Numbered from the stretch's first letter, positions 1 to 5,264 are shown. The stretch is DNA of 5,264 nt from an uncultured Rhodanobacteraceae bacterium (GCA_913053815.1 CAJXGK010000162.1:1-5264), one strand, 5' to 3'. Notes: generated by a model from the letters alone, not told the origin. Translations and numbers: made by a program.

Positions 1-294
1 CATGGCAACACTCCAATTTCGCAGGCGCACGTCTTTACGATCCTGCAATTTCACTGAGCGATAGTGATCCTTGTTCTCTCCATTCCAGTTCTCTGGATTC
101 GATGGATCGGCAGGCACCGCTTTCCCCTCATGACGATAGTGGTTTCGCCAATGATAAAGAGTCGGCTCACTGACACCGCTATCCCGGCTCAGCTGGGCAA
201 CCGACTGGCTGTTTGGCGGCATCATCTTGCGCACCACCTGCTCTTTGAATTCTTCACTGTAGCGTGGCCTTCCTCTCTTACCTTCCGACCCCTC
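1..294 (-). pseudogene. IS3-type OrfA transposase fragment, N-terminal helix-turn-helix part
   Basis: OrfA proteins of IS3-type elements bind the element ends through an N-terminal helix-turn-helix. Read on the minus strand, this frame opens just after a TAA at 295-297 and stays open for 98 codons to the window edge. It contains RPRYSEEFKEQVV, then SVAQLSRDSGVSEPTLYHWR (the helix-turn-helix) and KAVPADPSNPENWNGENK, all typical of one IS3-related OrfA group. There is no ATG before the conserved part; the first is the MM pair after RK. A neighbouring frame upstream reads PKPGSNPKRGRK, which suggests a frameshift near the N-terminus. After GENK the expected continuation (an ETAxLxExELAEYCR-like stretch) is lost. 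A different frame over 39-67 reads SLSLSEIAG, which looks like a displaced piece of it. I infer a decayed remnant. Family assignment is from memory of the motifs; the decay is less certain than the family. Confidence 0.7.
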
Positions 295-347
295 TTAGGG
301 TTACTTCCCGGTTTAGGAGACCGGACATCTATCCTGACAGAGGGGGG

Positions 348-385
348 GCCGTGTCACCGGAATCCCTGCGGAGTGCCGTGTCACC
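348..385. repeat. Direct repeat GCCGTGTCACC x2, possible insertion-sequence end
   Basis: An 11-bp word, GCCGTGTCACC, occurs at 348-358 and again at 375-385, a 27-bp period, and both copies are followed by a near-identical GGA/AGA. It sits just upstream (on the minus strand) of the transposase fragment. Short repeated blocks with GTGTCACC are seen at the ends of several insertion sequences, including IS21-type ends with multiple terminal repeats. I therefore read this as a likely terminal region, perhaps of a different element from the IS3-type OrfA. No matching second end is visible in the window. Confidence 0.4.
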
Positions 386-702
386 AGATGTTCATACCCC
401 GTCGTTAGCCTGGCCGCATGCCGGGAAAGATCAACTTTGCGTTGGCTACAGCTTGCTTTGTGCGATCCGGTCTGTCGATCCGGACTCCGGCTGCACGGCA
501 AAAGGAACTATATATGGAGAATGAAGTCCAAGTAATTGGGTTTGGAAAGAGCTATTGAGCCATAAGCGCGTGTGGAAGTGGCATGGCCTAATGCTCGGAG
601 AAGGAGGCGGATAGCGACAAGGGTGATGTTACAATGTGGCTTACAATAAATGGGCTTCAATGCCCATAGAATCCGACTTCTTGTCGGCGTATGATGTTTT
701 TT

Positions 703-716
703 GCTCGAAGTCGAGC
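703..716. repeat. Palindrome GCTCGA-AG-TCGAGC
   Basis: This is a perfect 6-bp inverted repeat with a 2-nt centre, directly after a run of six T. It could be a protein-binding site or a small hairpin. It also overlaps an alternative pairing between 674-680 and 707-713, so two structures compete for the same bases. The function is unknown. Confidence 0.35.
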
Positions 717-718
717 GT

Positions 719-767
719 CTGAAAACAGTTTAGATAGTAAAAAGTAGTTTCAGGTTTTTTTATTTTT
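719..767 (+). terminator. Weak terminator-like stem with T tract
   Basis: CTGAAA (719-724) can pair with TTTCAG (748-753). A G and then a T-rich run (755-767, twelve T and one A) follow at once. The layout matches an intrinsic terminator on the plus strand, but the stem is only 6 bp and A/T-rich with a long loop, so termination would be inefficient. It lies about 65 nt before the SatP-like start codon and could instead be an attenuator or simply an A/T-rich promoter region. Confidence 0.25.
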
Positions 768-778
768 CCCTTGGTAAC

Positions 779-790
779 CGTGTATACACG
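779..790. promoter_or_regulatory. 12-bp perfect palindrome CGTGTATACACG, possible operator
   Basis: CGTGTATACACG is a perfect 12-bp palindrome. It directly follows GGTAACC, itself a palindrome around a central A (773-779, sharing one base). It lies about 43 nt before the SatP-like start codon and 30 nt before its ribosome binding site, a common place for a repressor or activator site or for a small leader hairpin. The cognate regulator is not in the window. Confidence 0.35.
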
Positions 791-820
791 TCTGTTATGC
801 AAATACTTGTGGAATCACAA

Positions 821-828
821 GAGGAGGG
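821..828 (+). promoter_or_regulatory. Strong ribosome binding site for the SatP-like gene
   Basis: GAGGAGGG sits 5 nt before ATG at 834. This decides the start: the same frame is open back to a TTG at 771, but the 21 extra codons have no ribosome binding site, carry the palindrome, and encode a basic stretch atypical of the family. Confidence 0.8.
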
Positions 829-833
829 TTGAA

Positions 834-1391
834 ATGAATACGAATCGAACAACGATTACAACTACGATCGGCTACATGGCCTGGGCACTGGCATTCTGGA
901 TGATCAGTATGCCCCATGCTTTGTGGTTGTCAGACAAGCTCTTTGCCCCTGCAGTCAATATGGAATATCCGCTGGCGATCCTTCTGTTCGTCATGGGTAT
1001 TCTTGCTTTCTTGCAAGACCAAACGCTTGATTCTATAGTATTTTTCGGAGGTGGTGGCCTGTTATGGGTAGCCCAACTTGCTATAGCCGGCAGCGCGATG
1101 GGTGCGGCGAGTTATTTCGGTTGGTTCTATTTTATCTGGGCAGTATTTCTGGCTTACGTTTGGGTGGGGTCATTCAGCGGCGGGTTTACAGGGATTGTGC
1201 GGATGTTGTTTCTGCTGGGTGCCTGGCTGACTTTGCTGGCGCTGGCGATCGGTAGTTGGGCCAGCTTGGGAGGATTCGTGGTTCTTGGTGGCTATATTGG
1301 CTTGGTTACCGCGATTCTTGCAGGGATTGTTTCGGCCAGCAGCGTGATCGCTCATGGTTTACGTGGTGCTGCGCCAACTACAGCGAGTTGA
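834..1391 (+). CDS. GPR1/FUN34/YaaH (SatP) family membrane protein, probable acetate/small monocarboxylate transporter
   Basis: The product is a 185-residue inner-membrane protein with six predicted hydrophobic helices at about residues 12-31, 46-60, 66-86, 95-113, 121-141 and 146-174. The family moves acetate, and for SatP also succinate, across the inner membrane. Family-like features are the second-to-third helix stretch FLQDQTLDSIVFF, GWFYFIWAVF at 96-105, the loop before helix 5 (IVRMLFLLGAW), and GGYIGL at 152-157 in the last helix. Length and helix count match bacterial members (about 190-200 residues). The family's N-terminal NPAPLG signature is not present as such; the equivalent region reads TIGYMAWALAFW, so this is a divergent member and its substrate is uncertain. 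The gene stands alone, convergent with murD2. Codon use is less G/C-rich than in the trkH end. Family call fairly sure, substrate inferred. Confidence 0.72.
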   Translation: MNTNRTTITTTIGYMAWALAFWMISMPHALWLSDKLFAPAVNMEYPLAILLFVMGILAFLQDQTLDSIVFFGGGGLLWVAQLAIAGSAMGAASYFGWFYFIWAVFLAYVWVGSFSGGFTGIVRMLFLLGAWLTLLALAIGSWASLGGFVVLGGYIGLVTAILAGIVSASSVIAHGLRGAAPTTAS

Positions 1392-1418
1392 TGAGATAAG
1401 GATGTTAATAGACGGATT

Positions 1419-1459
1419 GCCTCGGTTTCGGAAGCCCCGTCGCTTCCCGGAATCGAGGC
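1419..1459. terminator. Long GC-rich hairpin between convergent genes
   Basis: Positions 1419-1435 and 1442-1459 pair along 17 bp with two G-U wobbles and one bulged base, leaving a 6-nt loop (CCCGTC). The inner arms GGAAGC/GCTTCC and outer arms GCCTCG/CGAGGC are perfect. It starts 27 nt after the SatP-like stop codon, between two converging genes, where a bidirectional terminator is expected. No T run follows on either strand, so it is not a classical intrinsic terminator; it may instead protect mRNA 3' ends or be a dispersed extragenic repeat. Confidence 0.5.
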
Positions 1460-1594
1460 GCCGCCTTATGAGCAGGGAGCGTTCCGACAAGTGTGTCAGG
1501 GGCAGTGGTTGCGCAGTGGAACGATGGCGAAGAGGTATTTTCCGGGTTTCACTTCGTTTTTATATCCAGGTTACGGTGTCGTTGCTTTGAGTAA

Positions 1595-1626
1595 GCGTAG
1601 CGAAGGTGAATCGCGAGCGTAGCGAA
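1595..1626. repeat. Two direct copies of GCGTAGCGAA
   Basis: GCGTAGCGAA occurs at 1595-1604 and 1617-1626, a 22-bp period (about two helical turns), ending 10 bp before the murD2 stop codon. It may be a small dispersed extragenic repeat or a tandem protein site. No function can be read from it. The rest of 1392-1636 shows nothing beyond this and the hairpin. Confidence 0.45.
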
Positions 1627-1636
1627 TTGGTTGGGT

Positions 1637-3010
1637 TCAGGCGATTCCGAGTCCGGGAATGGTGTCGGATTGTTCGGTATCGAAGCCGGCGAGAGCGGTG
1701 AAATGGCGACCGCGTTCGGCGTAGTCGTGAAACTGGTCGAAGCTGGGGGCACCGGGGGAGAGCAGCACCGTACTGCCGGGTGGGTGGCGGCGTTGAATCA
1801 CCTTGACGGCCTCAGCAAGACTGCCTAGGCGTAGCGGATCAAAACCGTGGGTGCGCAAGGTGGCTTCGATACGCGAAGCGTTGGCACCTTGCAGAACGAT
1901 GCTTTGTGGTGGACAGGTTGTGAGCCAGCTAGTGAATTTGCTCCAGTCAAGACCGCGTTCGTGACCACCAAGAATCAGTGCCAGGGGTGAACCTTGTAGG
2001 CTTTCAAGGGCAGCCCGACTGGCTTCGGGGGTGGTACTGATGGAATCATCGATCCAGGTTTTTCCATCTCTCTCGCCCAGCCTTTGCAGACGGTGTGGCA
2101 AACCGTGGAAATCGGCAAGTGCGGGTGCCGCAGCTTCAGCATCGTAGCCGAGGAGTTCCAAGGCGGTGAGGGCCGCGCAAGCATTGTGGGCGTTGTGCAA
2201 GCCCGGCAAGGGCAGTTGCTGTCTTGGCAATATGGGGCGTGAGCCATGGCAGATTGCTTCGTGCTCTATGTGCCATCCGCGGCGGTCGTCATGGCCAACA
2301 CGATGGGGATGGTTTGCGGTGGCGGCCAGTAGCTCGGCTTGGGAACTACCTAGTAGTAGAGTGTTGGCTTGCTGGGCCAAGCGCAACTTGTCGGCTTGAT
2401 AGCGTTCACGGGTGCCGTGCCAATCCAGGTGCTCCTCACTCAGGTTGGTGATCAGGCCGAGTTCCAGGGGTCCGCATTCGCCGGTTTGAAAACTGGACAG
2501 CTCCACCACCCAGAGTTGCGGTGGATCATCTGGATCGAGCAGTTCGAGCAGGGGTAGACCGATATTGCCGGCCAGGGCGGTACGCACTCCCAGACTGCGT
2601 GCCAGGTGGGCGAGCAGGGCGCAGGTGGTGCTTTTGCCTTTGGTGCCGGTGATGCCCACCACCCGGGCTTGGGGATGTTCGGCAAACCACAGCGCGGTTC
2701 CGGAGATAAAAGATGTTCCGCGGGCCGTGGCCGCAGCGATTTCAGGGCGGTAAGCAGGGATGCCGGGCGACTTGATGATGACCTCGAAGGCGGCAAGATC
2801 CTCGGTATCGGGAGGGCCGCTATGGATTTCTAGATCCGGCCATTCGACGTGGGCCCGGCGGGCTTCCGGCTCGCTCGCTCCCAGCAACACCGGCTGTAAC
2901 TGGGGTTGGCGCCGCTGTATGGCCCCCAAGGTCGCCCGAGCTTCACGCCCATAGCCCCATACCGCTACACGGCATGAGGCAAGGCCAGCAAAAGTTAGGA
3001 GGGCAGTCAT
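1637..3010 (-). CDS. murD2: UDP-N-acetylmuramoyl-L-alanine--L-glutamate ligase (MurD2)
   Basis: This 457-residue cytoplasmic Mur ligase joins L-glutamate to UDP-MurNAc-L-Ala using ATP. Visible parts are an N-terminal Rossmann-like UDP-binding domain (GYGREAR at 19-25, SPGIP at 81-85), the ATP P-loop GITGTKGKSTT at 119-129, GNIG at 148-151, ELSSFQ at 170-175, EEHLDWHG at 192-199, the Mur signature LHNAHNACAA at 271-280, and a C-terminal domain with DDSISTTPEA (321-330), GGHERGLDW (348-356) and SPGAPSFDQFHDYAERG (418-434). By eye against E. coli MurD, the DSKATN segment has become DSISTT, and the lysine of GGDGKSADF aligns with Arg352. These lie where D-Glu binds in MurD, which fits the L-Glu-specific MurD2 subgroup, as does the adjacent murL. 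The start follows murL by 21 nt in the same frame with no clear ribosome binding site, so translation is probably coupled. MurD family certain; MurD2 subtype strong from residues plus context. Confidence 0.87.
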   Translation of the reverse strand: MTALLTFAGLASCRVAVWGYGREARATLGAIQRRQPQLQPVLLGASEPEARRAHVEWPDLEIHSGPPDTEDLAAFEVIIKSPGIPAYRPEIAAATARGTSFISGTALWFAEHPQARVVGITGTKGKSTTCALLAHLARSLGVRTALAGNIGLPLLELLDPDDPPQLWVVELSSFQTGECGPLELGLITNLSEEHLDWHGTRERYQADKLRLAQQANTLLLGSSQAELLAATANHPHRVGHDDRRGWHIEHEAICHGSRPILPRQQLPLPGLHNAHNACAALTALELLGYDAEAAAPALADFHGLPHRLQRLGERDGKTWIDDSISTTPEASRAALESLQGSPLALILGGHERGLDWSKFTSWLTTCPPQSIVLQGANASRIEATLRTHGFDPLRLGSLAEAVKVIQRRHPPGSTVLLSPGAPSFDQFHDYAERGRHFTALAGFDTEQSDTIPGLGIA

Positions 3011-3031
3011 GATGGGATTCGAGCCGACGGA

Positions 3032-4390
3032 TCAGTCGCTCCCAATCCACTGCAGAGCCGGGTGATAGCGCGCGGGGATACCATGTTCCGAAGCGGCCTG
3101 TAACCAGGTCTCAAGAGGTCGGTCCTGGGGGTCGAGTTGCGGCAGGATCTCATGGCGGAAACGCGCTACTAAGGCATCCTCGCGCCACTCCGAACGTGCT
3201 GCCAGCGAGGCCATCGCCGCCCGAGCTTCGGCGCCTTCTCCCACGCACTCAAAGGGCTTGTGCTGATGATATTCCAGCAGCGCATCGAAGCTATCACACT
3301 GGGTTTCATCGTCGAGCAGGTTGTGGCCGAAGATGGACAGCAAGCGTGGTTTGGGTAAGAAGGGGGCCAGGGCTAGGAACACGAAGTGGCATTTGGGGCA
3401 CTGCCCACACCAGCGGTCTGCGGGCTTGGGACTGAGAATGCGGAAATTTCGGTTACAGCTTGAAAAGTGCTTGAAGTATTGTGGTAGATGGGAAAAAGCC
3501 TGGGTAACGGCAATTTCGGAGTACGGGCGCAGCAGCGAGAAATACTGCAGATCGGCAGCAATATGACGCTGCAGATACGCAGAAAAATCCTGCTCGAAGG
3601 CCCAGCTTTTGCTCCATTGGTGGTTGACCTTCTGGCCTTCGTACTCCAGCGTAGCACTGGAAGCCGAGCGTTCGTTGGCGAAAGCAATCGCCCTGAAGTC
3701 ATACAACAAGGCGGCAAGTACCAGAATGGCTGAATTCACCGCGGTCACCGGGATATGTCCATTCCAGGCTCCCATCCGGTTCATCTCGAACAGCTCCGGA
3801 GCCAGTTCCCGGGTGATGTTGAGCATGGGCAGGCCGGTCGTTTGTGCACAGGCGGCAATCAACGGGGAGGTACCGACCCAGATGGCTGTAGCCTCCGCAG
3901 CCATCGATTTCAGGGCCTCGACTACTACCAGAGAATCCTTGCCACCACCCATCGGTACCAGCACCCGATCTGACAATTGGGCCGAAGCGGCATGCTCCGG
4001 TAGCTTTGCAGCCGCTGGAAAATGGATGCGATCGCCCAGTTGCAGTTGGTTGCGATAGGCAAACTCGGCCAGACCATGGCGATACAAGGTGTCCAGCAAA
4101 GCGGCACTGTCGGAATCTATGGGCTCATCGTCAAAGCTGATTTCTGCTGGCACGCCGGCTTTGAAATAGCTGGTTCCAGCGACCCAGTGGAGTAGCCGCA
4201 AGGCCTGGGTGAAGGCTTTGCGGCGTTCGGGTTGAGGTTCGGGCTGGCCGGGAAAATGAATGTGTTCGATGAGTTCCGGGCCGGCGTCGAAGGCATACAC
4301 CAACTCGGCCGTACCCTTGGCATAGCGGCAGCGTACCAAGCGGAAGCGTTGGGCGGTGCGGGGATCGCTCACGGAGGTCGGGGTATTCAT
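3032..4390 (-). CDS. murL: UDP-N-acetyl-alpha-D-muramoyl-L-alanyl-L-glutamate epimerase (MurL)
   Basis: This 452-residue cytoplasmic enzyme inverts the terminal L-Glu of UDP-MurNAc-L-Ala-L-Glu to D-Glu. The Xanthomonas enzyme needs ATP and Mg2+. The sequence shows an ATP-pyrophosphatase-like loop, VPMGGGKDSLVV (145-156), then ANERSAS (238-244), NHQWSKSWAFE (256-266), LLRPYSEI (286-293), and a cysteine cluster with C312 in SCNRN and C328, C331, C334 in WCGQCPKCHF. The cluster is probably structural or metal-binding. The length fits the family. The start overlaps the lysA-derived stop codon by ATGA, giving translational coupling, and murD2 follows 21 nt after the stop. The pair supplies D-Glu to peptidoglycan without glutamate racemase. 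No frame damage or missing motif is seen, so it appears intact. I identify it by remembered family motifs plus its murD2 neighbour. Confidence 0.87.
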   Translation of the reverse strand: MNTPTSVSDPRTAQRFRLVRCRYAKGTAELVYAFDAGPELIEHIHFPGQPEPQPERRKAFTQALRLLHWVAGTSYFKAGVPAEISFDDEPIDSDSAALLDTLYRHGLAEFAYRNQLQLGDRIHFPAAAKLPEHAASAQLSDRVLVPMGGGKDSLVVVEALKSMAAEATAIWVGTSPLIAACAQTTGLPMLNITRELAPELFEMNRMGAWNGHIPVTAVNSAILVLAALLYDFRAIAFANERSASSATLEYEGQKVNHQWSKSWAFEQDFSAYLQRHIAADLQYFSLLRPYSEIAVTQAFSHLPQYFKHFSSCNRNFRILSPKPADRWCGQCPKCHFVFLALAPFLPKPRLLSIFGHNLLDDETQCDSFDALLEYHQHKPFECVGEGAEARAAMASLAARSEWREDALVARFRHEILPQLDPQDRPLETWLQAASEHGIPARYHPALQWIGSD

Positions 4391-5097
4391 TCGATGACCG
4401 TTTCAGTGGCCGGAGTACGCAGATTGTATTGCGAGGCCATGGCCGCACCATAGGCACCGGCATGGGCGATAAGCAGCACGTCACCCTCCCTGGAGCGGGG
4501 CAGGCGGCAGTCCTTGCCAAGAATGTCGCCACTTTCACAGATGGGGCCGACGACTTGATAGAGCGTATCGGCTTCAGCATGCAGCCGGCTGAGATTGATG
4601 ATGGGGTGCCGTGCACCATACAGGGCCGGCCGGATCAAGCTGTTCATGCCGGTTTCGACACCGAGATACTGTAGGGTCTTTTTCGACTTGATCTGGGTAA
4701 CGCGGGCCAGCAGTATGCCTGCTTCAGCGACCAGAAAACGGCCCGGTTCCATCCATAACTCATACTGCGGATAGACCTGCTGCACTTCAGCCAGACCTTC
4801 GGCAAGAGTGTTGAGGTCGAGGGGGGCTTCGTCAGGATATTGTGGGATGCCGAGTCCGCCACCGATATCCAGTGCAGAGACTGTACCCATGCGTTCGGCC
4901 AGGCCGGCGAGCTCGGCATAGACGCGTACCCAGTGGTGCGGATCCAGCACGCCTGAGCCCAGATGCGCATGCAGCAGGGTCACCCGCGCCCCAAGACTTT
5001 CCAGCGCCCGCAGGGTGGCGTCGAATTTCCGGCGGGCTTTACCGTTCCCGGCAACCGGATTGTGGATTACCGTGATTGCGCCGCGCGCGATTTCCAT
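4387..5097 (-). CDS. lysA: Chimeric frame: start of diacylglycerol-kinase-type protein joined to C-terminal half of diaminopimelate decarboxylase
   Basis: This is a 236-residue open frame in two parts. Residues 1-42 (ITVIHNPVAGNGKARRKFD, then a helix and GARVTLL) are the nucleotide-binding start of a diacylglycerol/sphingosine-kinase-type catalytic domain. From residue 43 it is LysA, the PLP enzyme that turns meso-DAP into lysine: HAHLGSG (43-49), the PLP-phosphate loop LDIGGGLG (76-83), EPGR (117-120), CESGDILG (187-194) with the interface cysteine, and AGAYG (213-217). Normal LysA has about 415 residues. Roughly its first 180, including the PLP-binding lysine, are missing, so decarboxylase activity is not expected; kinase activity is not expected either. 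The LysA part most resembles the domain found in Xanthomonas-type bifunctional aspartokinase-LysA proteins. The start is supported by GAAAGG 7 nt upstream. The stop overlaps the murL start. A genuine deletion fusion and a chimeric assembly are both possible. Confidence 0.8.
   Translation of the reverse strand: MEIARGAITVIHNPVAGNGKARRKFDATLRALESLGARVTLLHAHLGSGVLDPHHWVRVYAELAGLAERMGTVSALDIGGGLGIPQYPDEAPLDLNTLAEGLAEVQQVYPQYELWMEPGRFLVAEAGILLARVTQIKSKKTLQYLGVETGMNSLIRPALYGARHPIINLSRLHAEADTLYQVVGPICESGDILGKDCRLPRSREGDVLLIAHAGAYGAAMASQYNLRTPATETVIE
4966..4980 (-). other. Fusion junction between kinase-type and LysA coding sequence
   Basis: Family identity changes between Leu42 and His43 of the chimeric frame. 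On the minus strand the join reads ACCCTGCTGCATGCGCAT. LysA normally has GLHAHLGSG here, so CTGCATGC could be shared by both parents, which would be a microhomology join. Hand counts of codons ending in A/T rise from 8 of 53 in the trkH end and 11 of 42 in the kinase part to 29 of the first 77 LysA codons. Confidence 0.6.
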
Positions 5098-5100
5098 GGC

Positions 5101-5264
5101 TCAACCTTTCCAGAACCGCCGGGAAAAAAGGACCATCACCGTGAACACTTCCAGCCGGCCGAGCAACATGCCGAACGCCAGCAGCCACTTGGAGGCGTCC
5201 GGCAGGTTCTGGAAGGTGCCCGACGGGCCGACGGTGGGGCCAAGCCCCGGTCCGACATTGGCCA
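5101..5264 (-). CDS. trkH: TrkH-type potassium uptake protein, C-terminal end (partial)
   Basis: The last 53 complete codons of a gene run in from the right edge. The translation has NVGPGLGPTVGPSGTF, then LPDASKWLLAFGMLLGRLE, VFTVMVLF and a terminal RRFW. This is the conserved last pore-loop and helix region of TrkH/TrkG, the membrane subunit that takes up potassium together with the NAD-binding regulator TrkA. NVGPG in the selectivity region and KW-MLxGRLE are the diagnostic parts. The end just after FW matches the usual C-terminus. The kinase-type start codon follows 3 nt after the stop, so the two were probably co-transcribed. Codon use is the most G/C-rich in the window. Only the end is seen, so the state of the rest is unknown. 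Confidence 0.88.
   Translation of the reverse strand, partial: ANVGPGLGPTVGPSGTFQNLPDASKWLLAFGMLLGRLEVFTVMVLFSRRFWKG
5105..5110 (-). promoter_or_regulatory. Ribosome binding site of the chimeric frame, inside the trkH end
   Basis: GAAAGG on the minus strand lies 7 nt before the ATG at 5097 and within the last trkH codons. This supports 5097 as the real start of the kinase-type gene and indicates coupling to trkH. Confidence 0.55.

Larger units (their letters stand above)
386..833. other. Gene-free stretch upstream of the SatP-like gene
   Basis: I see no supportable gene here. Short open frames in this area have no ribosome binding site and no family resemblance. Small structures are present: a direct repeat of CGATCCGG around 463-483, a short stem TGGGC/GCCCA at 651-667, an arm pair CGACTTC (674-680) with GAAGTCG (707-713), and the palindromes listed separately. 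TATGAT at 690-695 resembles a -10 box, but no convincing -35 box lies 16-18 bp upstream, so I do not call a promoter. The part next to 700-770 is distinctly A/T-rich compared with the rest of the window. Confidence 0.5.

Noticed and set aside
64..408. 114-codon plus-strand frame over the insertion-sequence remnant
   Set aside because: It is antisense to a clear OrfA helix-turn-helix, has no ribosome binding site and its product resembles nothing.
578..597. Sigma-54-like promoter (TGGCAT ... ATGCT)
   Set aside because: The GG to GC spacing is 11 rather than the required 10, and both boxes are imperfect.
771..833. Upstream TTG start for the SatP-like gene
   Set aside because: The strong GAGGAGGG 5 nt before ATG 834 and the absence of any site before 771 favour the shorter protein.
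1354..1590. 78-codon plus-strand frame overlapping the SatP-like 3' end and the hairpin
   Set aside because: It has no ribosome binding site, runs through the hairpin and has no recognisable family.
3609..4058. 149-codon plus-strand frame inside murL
   Set aside because: It is antisense to conserved MurL motifs and is best explained as a shadow of a G/C-rich gene.
4131..4619. 162-codon minus-strand frame bridging lysA and murL
   Set aside because: It overlaps both real genes out of frame; its low-complexity, Pro/Arg/Ser-rich product is typical of a shadow frame.
1..5264. CRISPR array, tRNA or rRNA genes
   Set aside because: No regularly spaced repeats, cloverleaf-like T-loop sequences or rRNA signatures were seen on either strand.

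Overview
This window looks like a piece of a gammaproteobacterial chromosome of moderate to high GC content. The main support is a minus-strand gene pair that reads clearly as murL and murD2, the epimerase and L-glutamate ligase of the alternative route to D-glutamate in peptidoglycan first characterised in Xanthomonas. Fragments of a TrkH potassium transporter and of a proteobacterial-type LysA support the same placement. The species cannot be named from the sequence.

Layout, left to right. Positions 1-294 (minus) hold the N-terminal part of an IS3-type OrfA transposase, probably degraded and running off the left edge. It is followed by a short direct repeat (348-385) that resembles an insertion-sequence end. 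Positions 386-833 hold no gene I can support, only several small palindromes, a weak terminator-like stem with a T tract, and the leader of the next gene. Positions 834-1391 (plus) encode a 185-residue, six-helix membrane protein of the GPR1/FUN34/YaaH (SatP) acetate-transporter family, with a strong ribosome binding site. A convergent intergenic region (1392-1636) carries a long GC-rich hairpin and two copies of a 10-bp repeat. Then come three tightly packed minus-strand genes, in transcription order: a chimeric lysA (5097-4387), murL (4390-3032) and murD2 (3010-1637). Upstream of them, 5264-5101 is the C-terminus of TrkH.

How they work together. MurD2 adds L-glutamate to UDP-MurNAc-L-alanine, and MurL then inverts the terminal L-Glu to D-Glu, replacing the usual glutamate racemase plus MurD route. 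The lysA reading frame overlaps murL by 4 nt (ATGA), so an enzyme acting on meso-DAP, another peptidoglycan residue, sits in the same transcription unit.

The oddest object is that lysA frame. Its first 42 residues are the start of a diacylglycerol-kinase-type catalytic domain, beginning 3 nt after trkH, and they join abruptly to the second half of diaminopimelate decarboxylase. The PLP-lysine half of LysA is missing. This is either a real deletion fusion or a chimeric assembly join near 4966-4980. Codon use differs across the join.
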